A stretch of DNA of 64,000 nt from Psychrobacter immobilis (GTDB lineage Bacteria > Pseudomonadota > Gammaproteobacteria > Pseudomonadales > Moraxellaceae), in the NCBI GenBank assembly GCA_904846145.1, contig CAJGZL010000001.1, positions 1,240,001 to 1,304,000 of the forward strand. Reading direction: 5' to 3'. The position numbers and the translations under genes are program-made. Positions 10,868 through 19,851 of the stretch are shown in pieces. The notes beneath the pieces were generated by a model. The model made no database searches. It saw nothing but the letters and a program-made list of their open reading frames with translations, and was not told the DNA's origin. Numbering within the stretch: the first letter of the stretch is position 1; every line of letters starts with the position of its first letter.

Positions 10868-12976
10868 CTACTGCGTCTCTAAAGGCTTATCTAAAGGTAC
10901 GTTGTAGAGACGTAGCGCTTCTTTCATCACGTTATGAAAAACTGGCGCTGCAGTTAGACCTGCATAATGCAGACCACGCGGATCCTCTAGCAGTATCACC
11001 CCTACTAGCTTAGGGTTGGATGCAGGTGCCATACCAGCGAACACATTACGGTACTGGTCAGTGTAATAGCCACCGTCTGGATTGATACGTCGTGAGGTAC
11101 CTGTCTTACCCGCAACGCGGTAGCCATCAATAGCCGCCGCTTTTGCCGTACCGCCAGGCTCAGTGACTGCCTCTAACATTTTTACAATATCCATCGCCTG
11201 CTCATGCTCCATGATGCGCTTACTTGGCAGTGGCTTAGCATTTTTGTCCAAGGTCAATGGATGCATCACTCCGCCTGAGGCCAATGCCGCATAAGCTTGT
11301 GCAACTTGCGCCAGTGTGACTTGTAGACCATAACCATAGCTGACGGTTGCCCTGCGCGAATACTCTTTTTCTTTTGGCGTTGTTACTCGTCCTGTGCCTT
11401 CACCTGGGAACTGCAATGGTGTCTTGCTACCAAAGCCAAATTTATGCTGCATGTTAGTGATAGCATCAGGTGGCAATGATAATGCTATTTTGGTTGAGGC
11501 GACGTTACTAGATTTTTGCAAAAGCGTCGCAAAGTTAATCGTACCCAAGTTATTATGATCACGAATCGTATAGCCCTGCACGCGAATAGAGCCTGGATTG
11601 GTATCAATAAGCGAATTAGAGGTGTATTTACCTGAGTCTAATGCTGCGGCAACCGTGAAGGGCTTCATCACAGAGCCAGGCTCAAACACATCAAGCAGCG
11701 CGCGATTGCGCTGGTTTTCGCCCGTCATCTCATTGAGATTATTAGAATTGAACGAAGGCCATGTCGATAGCGCTAATACTTCACCTGTTTGCACATCAAC
11801 GATCATGCCTGTCGACCACCGCGCTTGCTGCAAGCGACCCGCTTTCTCTAGCTCTTTATAGAGCAAATACTGCAAACGCGAATCAATGGTCAATGCCATA
11901 TCTTGCCCTGCGATTTCTGGCTTGAGTTGCTTAAGCTCTCGTAAGCTATTTTGCTTGGCGTCTTTTAAGATCAGTACTTTGCCATCTTCTCCCGATAGCA
12001 TCGACTCAAATTGACGCTCGATACCTGCCCGCCCCTCATAGCCGCCATCAGGATCATTGGCGTTTTGACCCATAAAGCCTAACAGCTGTGAGTTAGGCTG
12101 CGGCTGTGGATAATAACGTTGAAAAAAGTTCTTCTCATAAACGCCTGGGAAGTCAAGAGAGCTGACGCTTTGGGCAATCTCAGGGGTGACTTTATTGAGT
12201 AGCGGCAGATAGTGCGAGCCTGCGCCTGAGGGTAGCGCCGCTTTTACGGCATCGGCATCCGTGACATCGACACTAGTATCAATAGCGGCTGCCTGTTGTA
12301 ACTTTTCTACAGAGATATTAGCCGCTACCGCCAGCGGAGTCAGATCCATATTATCTAAGCGCTTTTGCATCCGTGCTTGCATCTGCGGATGATCAGGGTT
12401 TTCGATGACAATGCGCTTGAGCTCATAGTACTCTTGGGCATAGTCGTGCGGACTAAAGGAGACCGTAGCGAGTGGCGCACTAACCGCAAGCGGCAAATCA
12501 TTGCGATCAGTAATCATACCACGATAGGACTTTTGCGTACGCACGCTGGTAATTAGCTCATTACCTTTATCTTGATAAAACTGTGCATTGGCGACTTGAA
12601 TATAGTAAGCGCGACCTATTAAACCGACTAAAATGATCAGCGCTAGACCCCAAATCGTGCGAAAGCGGTTTTTATCACTCTCAAAGCCGCCACGTGATGA
12701 CGCACCAGAGGCCTTATTAAAGGGGCGCTTGCTGCGGTTTTTGACGCTAGTATAAGCGCCTTTCGAAGTATTGTTTTTTAATCGCTGGGTCAGTCTATTG
12801 GTGCGACTTTTACTGGTATCTTTCGTCTTGTTAGCCGCCTCTTTGCTACCTTTTGTGCTATTACGACGTAGAGGTTTGATGACTTTTCCTGCTGGGCCTG
12901 CTGCCGATTTATCAGTGGCTGATTTTTTATTACCGGTTTTAGCAGTGCCTTTAGCGGTTGGTTTTTTATCGCTCAT
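10868..12976 (-). CDS. ftsI: Peptidoglycan transpeptidase FtsI (PBP3)
   Basis: Septal class B penicillin-binding protein of 702 residues. A long Lys/Arg/Ser-rich cytoplasmic tail (about 1-105) precedes one membrane anchor (about 108-128, IWGLALIILVGLIGRAYYI region), the dimerisation domain, and the transpeptidase domain. Active-site motifs are EPGSVMKPF (nucleophile Ser in SxxK), SSN and KTGTS. E. coli FtsI has a far shorter cytoplasmic tail; the extended basic tail is the odd feature. The start ATG overlaps the ftsL stop (ATGA), indicating coupled translation and joint function at the divisome. Confidence 0.96.
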   Translation of the reverse strand: MSDKKPTAKGTAKTGNKKSATDKSAAGPAGKVIKPLRRNSTKGSKEAANKTKDTSKSRTNRLTQRLKNNTSKGAYTSVKNRSKRPFNKASGASSRGGFESDKNRFRTIWGLALIILVGLIGRAYYIQVANAQFYQDKGNELITSVRTQKSYRGMITDRNDLPLAVSAPLATVSFSPHDYAQEYYELKRIVIENPDHPQMQARMQKRLDNMDLTPLAVAANISVEKLQQAAAIDTSVDVTDADAVKAALPSGAGSHYLPLLNKVTPEIAQSVSSLDFPGVYEKNFFQRYYPQPQPNSQLLGFMGQNANDPDGGYEGRAGIERQFESMLSGEDGKVLILKDAKQNSLRELKQLKPEIAGQDMALTIDSRLQYLLYKELEKAGRLQQARWSTGMIVDVQTGEVLALSTWPSFNSNNLNEMTGENQRNRALLDVFEPGSVMKPFTVAAALDSGKYTSNSLIDTNPGSIRVQGYTIRDHNNLGTINFATLLQKSSNVASTKIALSLPPDAITNMQHKFGFGSKTPLQFPGEGTGRVTTPKEKEYSRRATVSYGYGLQVTLAQVAQAYAALASGGVMHPLTLDKNAKPLPSKRIMEHEQAMDIVKMLEAVTEPGGTAKAAAIDGYRVAGKTGTSRRINPDGGYYTDQYRNVFAGMAPASNPKLVGVILLEDPRGLHYAGLTAAPVFHNVMKEALRLYNVPLDKPLETQ

Positions 12977-13440
12977 TGACCTGCCCCCAACGCGTTAGGT
13001 GTCGCTTCTAACGATTCATCCAATTCATTATTGTCAGCTACAACAGGTTTAGACGTAGCGCTAGCCGCTACTGGCGCACCCAGTTGAATAATAAGCTTGT
13101 CTTTTAGGGTTGGCGAATACATGTTCAACTCAGAGACAGCACGACTGGCAATCTGCGGGGTAGCACTGAAGGTTTGCTGCTCAATCAATAAGCGCTGATG
13201 CTCTACTTGTAATTTGCGCTGCTGCTTTTTCATATCTTGCAAAGTTTTATAATCCTGATGATATTGCTGTACGCCGTCAGCCGTTTTGATACCGCTCCAG
13301 ATGATACCCGCTGCTAGCAACAGTAGTACTAAAACGTAGATACTGACCACATTAAAACGCTGTGCAAATATCTCACTGACGTCAGTGGTAGCCTGTGATG
13401 TCGCTTTGTGTCGGGTAGTCGGTTTGCCTGATAATGCCAT
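12973..13440 (-). CDS. ftsL: Cell division protein FtsL
   Basis: Small bitopic divisome protein of 155 residues. A cytoplasmic N-terminus of about 35 residues is followed by one membrane helix (VVSIYVLVLLLLAAGIIW), then a coiled-coil segment rich in Gln/Lys (about 65-105) and a low-complexity tail. FtsL acts with FtsB and FtsQ to activate FtsW-FtsI. Identification rests on topology plus position between rsmH and ftsI, since FtsL sequences are poorly conserved. A 293-bp gap separates it from rsmH; in many bacteria these genes are nearly adjacent. Confidence 0.88.
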   Translation of the reverse strand: MALSGKPTTRHKATSQATTDVSEIFAQRFNVVSIYVLVLLLLAAGIIWSGIKTADGVQQYHQDYKTLQDMKKQQRKLQVEHQRLLIEQQTFSATPQIASRAVSELNMYSPTLKDKLIIQLGAPVAASATSKPVVADNNELDESLEATPNALGAGQ

Positions 13441-13680
13441 GACGATCTCGGAAAGGTGAGCTTACATATAAAATAATTATCTCAAAATGCTATAAATCTC
13501 AATGTGTCATAAAGAGTTTTTATAGTTCATTGCAATAATAAAAATGTCAGTTATATTTGATAAGAACCTAGCAGTACCTTTACTTAGCTATTGCTTATAA
13601 AGAACTAAAAAGTTATTCAAGCAACGTTAAGACAAGCAACAAAGACTAGCAGCTAATGTTTACAGCTTCTTAACAGCCGC

Positions 13681-13705
13681 GTAGTCATTCAGCATGAACG
13701 ACTAC
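13681..13705. repeat. Imperfect hairpin in the rsmH-ftsL spacer
   Basis: GTAGTC and GACTAC pair across TTC/GAA. It follows the rsmH stop by about 30 bp and has no T-run, so it may be an RNA processing or attenuation structure rather than a terminator. Confidence 0.4.
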
Positions 13706-13733
13706 TTTTAATACTTACTATTTGTAATAATGA

Positions 13734-14732
13734 CTACTTATTGTTTTCGCTATCTAAAATATCAACAACAGTATCTGTACGAGTCGCTGACCGTAACCAC
13801 GCGCTACGCGAGCGCGGATTAGTAGCGATTTCAGCTTTGCTTGGGCCAACACGTTTAGGCTTGCCAAAGTAGCGTGGACGATCGGGACGTATCGGCAGAT
13901 TCTCATCTTCAGGATACTGTCCTTTACTATGGCGCTGCAAAAACTGCTTGATCAGTCGATCCTCTAAAGAGTGAAAGCTAATAACCGCTAATTGTCCGCC
14001 TGCCTTGATAACTGGAATGCTTTGCTGCAAAAAGCTTTCGACATCGCCTAGCTCATTATTAATAAATATACGCATCGCCTGAAAGCTTTGAGTCGCTGGA
14101 TGCTTGCCACGTTGCCAATTGGGATGCGCTACCTTAATGACTTCTGCTAACTCTAAAGTAGAAGTATAACTGTCCATAGCTTTAATCGCCCGTGCAATAC
14201 GGCGACTGTGACGCTCCTCGCCAAACTCATAGAGTACGTTAGCCAAAGTCTCATCATCCACTTGCTCAAGCCATTCTGAAACAGGTTGACCGCGACTGGT
14301 ATCCATACGCATATCGACCGCACCATCACGCATAAAGCTAAAGCCGCGACTGCCATCATCGATCTGCGGCGATGAGATGCCCAAATCTGCCATCAGCCCA
14401 TCAACTTGAGTAATACCCATCGCGGCTAAGCTGGTGGTCAAAGTTGCAAAACTATCATGCACGATTTTCACCCGACTATCTGTGCTAGCCAATTGCTCAG
14501 CCACGCTAATAGCAGTCGGGTCTTTATCAAAGACAATCAGCTGCGCATCGTCAGCTAACTGAGATAGTAACAGTCGACTATGACCGCCACGACCGAAAGT
14601 TGCATCGACATAAATGCCGCTCACTTGTAGGCTTTCATTGTCATTATTAGGCAATGACTTGACGCCCAATACGGCGGCAACGGCTTCGTTCAATAATACC
14701 GCTTCGTGGTTAAAGCTTAATTCATCGGACAT
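13734..14732 (-). CDS. rsmH: 16S rRNA (cytosine1402-N4)-methyltransferase
   Basis: SAM-dependent methyltransferase of 332 residues, formerly MraW, that modifies C1402 of 16S rRNA. It shows the N-terminal HEAVLLNEAV, the SAM motif VDATFGRGGHS, the LGISSPQIDDGSRGFSF signature and the C-terminal VISFHSLEDRLIKQF. It is the first gene of the cluster; no mraZ lies upstream. It is divergent from gltX over about 317 bp. Confidence 0.96.
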   Translation of the reverse strand: MSDELSFNHEAVLLNEAVAAVLGVKSLPNNDNESLQVSGIYVDATFGRGGHSRLLLSQLADDAQLIVFDKDPTAISVAEQLASTDSRVKIVHDSFATLTTSLAAMGITQVDGLMADLGISSPQIDDGSRGFSFMRDGAVDMRMDTSRGQPVSEWLEQVDDETLANVLYEFGEERHSRRIARAIKAMDSYTSTLELAEVIKVAHPNWQRGKHPATQSFQAMRIFINNELGDVESFLQQSIPVIKAGGQLAVISFHSLEDRLIKQFLQRHSKGQYPEDENLPIRPDRPRYFGKPKRVGPSKAEIATNPRSRSAWLRSATRTDTVVDILDSENNK

Positions 14733-15049
14733 AATTATTGTTTTTCTCTTATTTTAGTGCGTGAATGTTAGATGAATTAAACTAAGTTTTAGATAACGAA
14801 ACGAATAACTCAATAAATAACGATCCATTAGACTAACAATAGTAAAAATCAGATGAAAATAAACCACTTATCATTGATCTAGCGTTATTATCGCAAGGAT
14901 ACACGGCTAGTCAAGCATCATCTAGGCTTTTCAATAAAAAATATTGACTATCCCTGTTATAATGACGCTATATTTTACGCTATCTGCTACTGTTAATTTT
15001 ACTTTTTTAACCCTCATTTTTTGATTAACAATAATATTCTGAGACTACT
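14733..15049. other. Divergent promoter region rsmH/gltX
   Basis: A 317-bp spacer with no supported ORF. It should hold the promoter of the dcw cluster (minus) and of gltX (plus). Only the gltX extended -10 element is clear. Confidence 0.5.
14955..14963 (+). promoter_or_regulatory. Extended -10 promoter element of gltX
   Basis: TGTTATAAT is a consensus extended -10 (TGnTATAAT). A TTGACT upstream is only 8 bp away, too close to be its -35, so the extended motif probably carries recognition. Confidence 0.55.
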
Positions 15050-16585
15050 ATGACCCAAATGACGACTTCTCCTAGCAATCGCCCTATCCGCACCCGTATC
15101 GCCCCATCGCCTACTGGCTTTCCGCATGTTGGCACCGCTTATATTGCATTATTTAATTTAGCCTTTGCCAAAGCAAACGGCGGTGAATTCATTCTGCGCA
15201 TCGAAGATACTGACCAAGTGCGCTCAACCGAGCAGTCTGAGCAGATGATCTTAGACGCGCTACGTTGGGTTGGCCTTGATTGGGCAGAAGGCCCTGACGT
15301 TGGCGGCCCACATGCGCCTTATCGTCAGAGCGAACGCGCTGATATCTATAAAGAGCACGCGCAAATGCTCCTCGATAGCGATCACGCCTTTCGCTGCTTT
15401 TGTACTAGTGAAGATTTAGATATCATGCGCGGCGAACAAATGGCAAGAGGTGAAACGCCACGCTACAACGGTCACTGTGCTCACATGAACTCAGAAAAGA
15501 GTTTAGTGGTGGATGCGTTATCAGACAGGCCACACGTAATTCGTATGCGCGTACCATCTGAGGGCATTTGCAAAGTGGAAGATATGCTCCGCGGTACGGT
15601 TGAGATCCCTTGGGCGCAGGTCGATATGCAAGTGCTGCTCAAGACTGACGGACTGCCCACTTATCATTTAGCCAACGTCGTCGATGATCACTTAATGGAG
15701 ATCAGCCATGTGATGCGCGGTGAAGAGTGGCTCAACTCTGCGCCAAAGCATCAGCTGCTGTATGAATACTTTGGTTGGGAGATGCCTGTACTCTGCCATA
15801 TGCCATTACTACGTAACCCTGATAAATCAAAGCTGTCTAAACGTAAAAACCCAACCTCGATCACTTATTATCGTGATGCTGGCGTATTACCAGAAGCGCT
15901 ACTAAATTATCTAGGTCGTATGGGCTACTCAATGCCTGATGAGGCAGAAAAATTCACCTTAGAGGAAATGATAGCGAGCTTTGATATTCAACGGGTCTCA
16001 CTTGGCGGCCCTATTTTTGACGTTGAAAAACTAAATTGGCTCAATGCTGAATGGCTACGCGCGCTCACGCCAGAGGAATTAAAAAACAAAATCCTAGAAT
16101 GGGCAAACGATAGCGATAAACTCACTGCTATGGCAGCCGCTATCCAGCCGCGTATCGAACTACTCTCTGATGCAGTCAACTGGGGTGGCTTTTACTTCCA
16201 AAACTTGCCAGCAATCAAAGCAGAAGACTTTAGCCATAAATCGCTCTCCGATGAGCAAATCATGGAAGTACTGCAACTGGCTATTTGGCAATTAGAGGCG
16301 CTACCGACTTGGTCGGAAGAAAACATCTATGCGACTATCAAGGGCATGTCTGCTGCGCTTGATATTAAGATGCGTGACTTTATCGCCCCGTTCTTTATCG
16401 CTATCGCGGGTAGCTCATCGTCAACGCCTGTGATGAACTCAATGTGGATCATCGGTGCGGATATGACGCTAATACGCTTGCGTCATGCAGTAGATACGCT
16501 TGGTGGTCTAGGTAAGAAAAAGTTGAAAAAGCTAGAGAAAACGGCGGCTGATCTGCCTGATTTTTTGGTTGATGCAGATGAATAA
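15050..16585 (+). CDS. gltX: Glutamate--tRNA ligase
   Basis: Class I aminoacyl-tRNA synthetase of 511 residues that charges tRNA-Glu, whose gene lies nearby at 18386. The HIGH-type motif appears as [14 protein letters not shown] near residue 20, and the KMSKS-type loop as KSKLSKRKN near residue 265. The C-terminal helical anticodon-binding region is complete. A hairpin at 16667-16704 may serve as terminator. Whether it is discriminating for tRNA-Glu or also charges tRNA-Gln cannot be read from the sequence; gatCAB is not in the window. Confidence 0.96.
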   Translation: MTQMTTSPSNRPIRTRIAPSPTGFPHVGTAYIALFNLAFAKANGGEFILRIEDTDQVRSTEQSEQMILDALRWVGLDWAEGPDVGGPHAPYRQSERADIYKEHAQMLLDSDHAFRCFCTSEDLDIMRGEQMARGETPRYNGHCAHMNSEKSLVVDALSDRPHVIRMRVPSEGICKVEDMLRGTVEIPWAQVDMQVLLKTDGLPTYHLANVVDDHLMEISHVMRGEEWLNSAPKHQLLYEYFGWEMPVLCHMPLLRNPDKSKLSKRKNPTSITYYRDAGVLPEALLNYLGRMGYSMPDEAEKFTLEEMIASFDIQRVSLGGPIFDVEKLNWLNAEWLRALTPEELKNKILEWANDSDKLTAMAAAIQPRIELLSDAVNWGGFYFQNLPAIKAEDFSHKSLSDEQIMEVLQLAIWQLEALPTWSEENIYATIKGMSAALDIKMRDFIAPFFIAIAGSSSSTPVMNSMWIIGADMTLIRLRHAVDTLGGLGKKKLKKLEKTAADLPDFLVDADE

Positions 16586-16603
16586 GGTTAAAAAGTATTT
16601 TGG

Positions 16604-16636
16604 TTTGTAGGCTAGGTTTTTAACCCAGCTACAAAA
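16604..16636. repeat. Dispersed palindrome, GGCTGGGTT type (copy 1)
   Basis: TTTGTAG...CTACAAA outer arms with GGTT/AACC inner arms. The same family recurs at 17625-17650 and 19700-19722. Confidence 0.65.
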
Positions 16637-16666
16637 TTACGAACGAAGAAAACTATCTGCTATAAG

Positions 16667-16704
16667 AAAAGCATGAGTTTTGTGAAAGCAAAGCCCATGC
16701 TTTT
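16667..16704 (+). terminator. Hairpin downstream of gltX
   Basis: AAAAGCATG and CATGCTTTT form a 9-bp stem about 80 bp after the gltX stop. It ends in four T residues, so termination is plausible. Confidence 0.45.
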
Positions 16705-16787
16705 CGCATTAAACGTAACCTACCATCTAATGCTTAACTTATAAACTGGTGGGTTACGCTTGTGATGACCTAATCTACAAGTACTTA

Positions 16788-16967
16788 CTAAAGGTAGGTA
16801 AAATCCATATGAGGATATTGACTTTCCATTATCTCTTGAAGCTTCTGATTTTGTTCGCGAGTTGGTAATTTGCCATACATACCTAAATCCTTTTGAACCT
16901 TTTTTTCAAACTCTTCAATTTCTTTATCTAAATTATCTGAATTGCTTTTCATTTCACTATTTCTCAT
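16788..16967 (-). CDS. Small hypothetical protein, 59 residues
   Basis: Unrecognised short gene. The ATG at 16967 is preceded by AGGAAG at a six-base spacing, a strong ribosome binding site. The product starts MRNSEMKSNS and ends QYPHMDFTYL; it is highly charged, probably helical (DKEIEEFEKKVQKDLG), soluble, and has no membrane segment. It lies inside a cluster of palindromes. Codon use looks ordinary for the genome's AT-rich genes. No function can be assigned. Confidence 0.6.
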   Translation of the reverse strand: MRNSEMKSNSDNLDKEIEEFEKKVQKDLGMYGKLPTREQNQKLQEIMESQYPHMDFTYL

Positions 16968-17088
16968 ACTATCTTCCTAAAAACTTGGATTTCATTCGTA
17001 AATTGGTAGTGTATATACTTTTCAACTACTATTGTAGCTTTTCTAGAGTGCGCCATGCGTATCAGCAACAAGATTATTGCCGTCCATC

Positions 17089-17109
17089 GGTGCGTGGAAC
17101 GCACCCTAC
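17089..17109. repeat. Dispersed palindrome, GGTGCGTGGAACGCACC type (copy 1)
   Basis: Seven-base arms GGTGCGT/ACGCACC around GGA, followed by CTAC. An exact 22-base inverted copy of this site plus flank occurs at 17573-17594; degenerate copies are at 24266 and 29583. Confidence 0.7.
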
Positions 17110-17148
17110 TTACTGATTCTTTATTTAACCTAGAAACTGGAAATAAAT

Positions 17149-17514
17149 ATGGTCGCCAAAACCGTCACTATAGAAAGCAAAGACTATGTCTTTAACACGC
17201 TCAAAGAAGCACAGAAATATTATAATATAATCGTAAAAGAGCTATATGATGCCAAGCTAACTTTAACAACAGGTCAAGACTTTGAAGACTTAAAGTGGAT
17301 ATATACCACCTACTCTAACTATAGTAGTCATAATATAGATCGACTAAAAGAATCTGCTGTCGTTGGCTTTAAAGGCGTAAGTACAGTACAACAAAAAGGT
17401 GGACAATATATCCAAACCAAATGTTGTGCCATTGTTTTTTCAGATGGAACTGAAGAGGAATTTTTTACCGACAAAGCTATTAAAGAGATTGCTATCAAGC
17501 AAAATCCACGCTAA
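17149..17514 (+). CDS. Hypothetical protein, possibly DUF3223-like
   Basis: Protein of 121 residues, no signal peptide or membrane segment. The arrangement (FNTLKEAQKYYNIIV, an HNIDRLKESAVVGFKGV stretch, then CCAIVFSDGTEEEFFTDKAI) recalls the DUF3223 pattern of a helix, a K-G turn and a strand with DG before an F-rich end, but this is my memory of the family and not a match I could run. GGAAA lies upstream of the ATG. The gene is bracketed by inverted palindromes at 17089 and 17573. Confidence 0.65.
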   Translation: MVAKTVTIESKDYVFNTLKEAQKYYNIIVKELYDAKLTLTTGQDFEDLKWIYTTYSNYSSHNIDRLKESAVVGFKGVSTVQQKGGQYIQTKCCAIVFSDGTEEEFFTDKAIKEIAIKQNPR

Positions 17515-17572
17515 TTTGCCATTATTAAACTTTTGTAGTCATCGTATTATGCGCCGTGCACACCAGTTTTTT

Positions 17573-17594
17573 AGGGTGCGTTCCACGCACCGAT
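17573..17594. repeat. Dispersed palindrome, GGTGCGTGGAACGCACC type (copy 2, inverted)
   Basis: Exact inverted copy of the 17089 site including the AT/AG flanks. Lies 58 bp downstream of the 121-residue gene. Confidence 0.7.
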
Positions 17595-17624
17595 AGTATC
17601 AGCTTATAATCGTAAATTGCTTGT

Positions 17625-17650
17625 GCTGGGTTAAAAACCCAGCCTACAAA
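17625..17650. repeat. Dispersed palindrome, GGCTGGGTT type (copy 2)
   Basis: GCTGGGTT AAA AACCCAGC followed by CTACAAA; inverted counterpart of copy 1 at 16604. It overlaps the spurious upstream extension of the next gene. Confidence 0.65.
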
Positions 17651-17668
17651 AAACCAAAGAGACAACTC

Positions 17669-18082
17669 ATGAAATACCCGACCGTGATAAACCCTGAAAA
17701 AGTCGGAGAATACGATGAAGCCGCTTACTCAGGTGGTGGCTATTTCTTTGATGAAGTGCTGGAGTATCGGGTTTGGTGCTATCCTGATACAGGTGCAGAT
17801 ATTACAGATAACAATGGCATCCCCTTAAATGTCGCTATTGAATATTACCGTGCTTTTGCGACTTTCGAGCAAGCTCTAGGATTTGCTAATGATACGCCAG
17901 ACTCAAGAGCGCCAGTCGCTCTAGTAAGACAGCTCGAATGGGTCGATCAACCCTCGCGAGGGGTTTATATTCATAATAAAGGTGAGCGTATTACCGAATG
18001 GCAGGCAAACTGGTTAACTCGTGGCGTCAGACAAGCGGACGATATCAGTGAGTTTTTGCTTAAAAACGCTAAAGCTCAGTAG
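17669..18082 (+). CDS. Conserved hypothetical protein
   Basis: Soluble protein of 137 residues. The frame opens at 17621, but its first 16 codons are the palindrome; the ATG at 17669 follows AAAGAGAC and is the likely start. Notable segments are SGGGYFFDEVLEYRVWCYP, a FATFEQALGFA helix and RITEWQANWLTRG. I recall similar proteins sometimes being labelled GCN5-related acetyltransferases, but no acetyl-CoA-binding motif is evident, so I leave the function open. Confidence 0.75.
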   Translation: MKYPTVINPEKVGEYDEAAYSGGGYFFDEVLEYRVWCYPDTGADITDNNGIPLNVAIEYYRAFATFEQALGFANDTPDSRAPVALVRQLEWVDQPSRGVYIHNKGERITEWQANWLTRGVRQADDISEFLLKNAKAQ

Positions 18083-18119
18083 TATTTTTCTTTATTATCA
18101 TTTAATTTAAAATTAGCTA

Positions 18120-18148
18120 TTGACAACATCGCTCTACTTGCCTAAAAT
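18120..18148 (+). promoter_or_regulatory. Sigma-70 promoter for the tRNA pair
   Basis: TTGACA at 18120-18125 and TAAAAT at 18143-18148, with 17 bp between. The tRNA-Ala starts 17 bp after the -10. Confidence 0.75.
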
Positions 18149-18165
18149 ACGCACACTCTTAGCGA

Positions 18166-18241
18166 GGGGCTATAGCTCAGTTGGTAGAGCACTTGCATGG
18201 CATGCAAGGGGTCAACGGTTCGACTCCGTTTAGCTCCACCA
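18166..18241 (+). tRNA. tRNA-Ala (anticodon GGC)
   Basis: Full cloverleaf: acceptor GGGGCTA/TAGCTCC, anticodon stem CTTGC/GCAAG around the loop ATGGCAT (anticodon GGC), T-arm with GGTTCGACTCC, discriminator A, and encoded CCA. It is first of a tandem pair. Confidence 0.96.
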
Positions 18242-18385
18242 TCTATTTATTATTAGCTTTACGATAATAAATATCGCTAGTAGGACAGTATCAGCACCTA
18301 GGCAAGGCTTATTATTAATAGATAAGCACTCTGATATTGTGAAGTACCGTTGTAGCCTTATTTATTAAGCTATAACACTCTATGC

Positions 18386-18461
18386 GTCCCCATCGTCTAG
18401 AGGCCTAGGACACCGCCCTTTCACGGCGGTAACGGGGGTTCGAATCCCCCTGGGGACGCCA
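18386..18461 (+). tRNA. tRNA-Glu (anticodon TTC)
   Basis: Acceptor GTCCCCA/TGGGGAC, anticodon stem CCGCC/GGCGG around the loop CTTTCAC (anticodon TTC), T-arm GGTTCGAATCC, and encoded CCA. It lies 144 bp after tRNA-Ala without its own clear promoter, so a shared precursor is likely. Confidence 0.96.
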
Positions 18462-18525
18462 CTATTCGGCGTCACTTATTAGCTCTTTTAGTATTATAAA
18501 AGATCAGACTAATAAGGTACACTCT

Positions 18526-18561
18526 AAAAAGCCCGATCATTTATTTGATTGGGCTTTTTTT
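18526..18561 (+). terminator. Intrinsic terminator of the tRNA transcript
   Basis: GCCCGATCA and TGATTGGGC form a stem followed by seven T residues; an A-run on the other side also lets it serve the convergent EamA gene. Confidence 0.8.
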
Positions 18562-18606
18562 ATGCTACATGATCACAATTTATTGGATTCTTTTCGATAC
18601 CTTTTG

Positions 18607-19506
18607 TTATGACTTACCTAAACTTTTAAAAGATAGATTTAGTGATAAATAAGTACCGACTAATATCACCATTGAGCCGATAATAGCGCCAATATCTAGA
18701 GCCTCGCCAAGTAATAAATACCCTAAGATAATCGCAAAAATAGGTATTACCAAAGTAATGCTGGTCGCACGCATTGGGCCAATGCTTTTGATCAGCTGAT
18801 TCATAAACACTAGCGCAATTGCGGTAGAGAAAACACCAATACAAATAACGGATACCCATGCCTTTACGCTAATGCTAGCGCCATAGGGGAAATTATAAAC
18901 AGCAATAGGGAGCATGACTAAGCTGGCTATAATCAGCGAGCCTGCGGTAATCGCTACAGGTGAGATATCTTCTAAGTAATTCCTAGTGATATTAGCACCG
19001 ACCGCATAGCCCACTGCACCTAATAGCGCATAGCCCATCGGTAGCAAATTTGAGCTCAAATCTTGGGCTCCTGACTCAGAAAATAAGCTCTCGCTCATCA
19101 AGATGACTACCCCAATTACGCCAATAATTAAGCCTACTATTTGCTTTTTAGCCAGTTTTTCATTAAAAAAGGTACTGGCAATAAAACCGCTCATCATCGG
19201 CACCGCAGCGTTGAGTACCGCTAATACACCTGCATTGACAGTCTGCGCTGAAAAGGAAAATAAGATAAATGGAATCGCGGCAGAGAATAAGCCTACGATA
19301 GTGAGTATCTTCCATCGCTCTTTGATACCTGCGCGATCTTTTGAGCTGACTATTAAGAAGATAACCATAGTCAGACCTGCAAAGATCACTCGCAAACTGG
19401 CAAAGGCTAATGAGCCAAACTCAGGAACGCCTACGCGATAAAATACAAAAGATATCGACCACATAAAGGACAGGGTAATAAATATAATCAGGTCGCGTCT
19501 GCTCAT
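18607..19506 (-). CDS. EamA/DMT-family transporter
   Basis: Inner membrane protein of 299 residues with about ten hydrophobic helices in two EamA repeats (roughly 5-140 and 155-290), the drug/metabolite transporter fold. The repeat signatures (FASLRVIFAG, and the second-half TSITLVIPIFAIILGYLLLGE) are clear. Such proteins export amino acids, metabolites or drugs; the substrate cannot be deduced. Single gene, convergent with the tRNA pair. Confidence 0.9.
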   Translation of the reverse strand: MSRRDLIIFITLSFMWSISFVFYRVGVPEFGSLAFASLRVIFAGLTMVIFLIVSSKDRAGIKERWKILTIVGLFSAAIPFILFSFSAQTVNAGVLAVLNAAVPMMSGFIASTFFNEKLAKKQIVGLIIGVIGVVILMSESLFSESGAQDLSSNLLPMGYALLGAVGYAVGANITRNYLEDISPVAITAGSLIIASLVMLPIAVYNFPYGASISVKAWVSVICIGVFSTAIALVFMNQLIKSIGPMRATSITLVIPIFAIILGYLLLGEALDIGAIIGSMVILVGTYLSLNLSFKSLGKS

Positions 19507-19699
19507 CGTTTACTCAATAGTGATAGTTATCTTTTTGCCTGACATGGCTTGAAACTGCTACTCTCATAAAGCCATGATGATAGCGTTTTAAACGCACAAA
19601 AGGTGGTGTATTTGTGTACTGATAGTCAATGTAGGTGAAGTGGATTTTAAGAATTAAGGTTTATTGAGATATAGGTTTTATTAAAATAGCTATTTTGGG

Positions 19700-19722
19700 G
19701 TAGGCTAGATTTTTAACCCAGC
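19700..19722. repeat. Dispersed palindrome, GGCTGGGTT type (copy 3)
   Basis: GTAGGCTAGATTTTTAACCCAGC is a degenerate copy of the sites at 16604 and 17625. Confidence 0.55.
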
Positions 19723-19775
19723 AAATTTACCTAAACTATTTAAAGCGAAGTAAAGTAGATACGCTAATAATTAAC

Positions 19776-19851
19776 GTGCAATTGGTATCAATTTTCCTTG
19801 CGTGCTGTGTCTACGCTGACAGAGGCTGCGCAAAATTAATCTTAATTGCAC
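19776..19851. repeat. Long imperfect hairpin, about 76 bp
   Basis: Outer arms GTGCAATT/AATTGCAC, inner arms ATTTTCCTTGCG/CGCAAAAT, with a GC-richer centre (TGTGTCTACGCTGACAGAGG). The nested symmetry looks like a non-autonomous repeat or a structured RNA. Confidence 0.5.

Noticed and set aside
16862-17116. 84-residue plus-strand frame rich in Phe/Tyr/Leu
   Set aside because: It is antisense to the better supported 59-codon gene with a strong ribosome binding site and runs into palindrome B.
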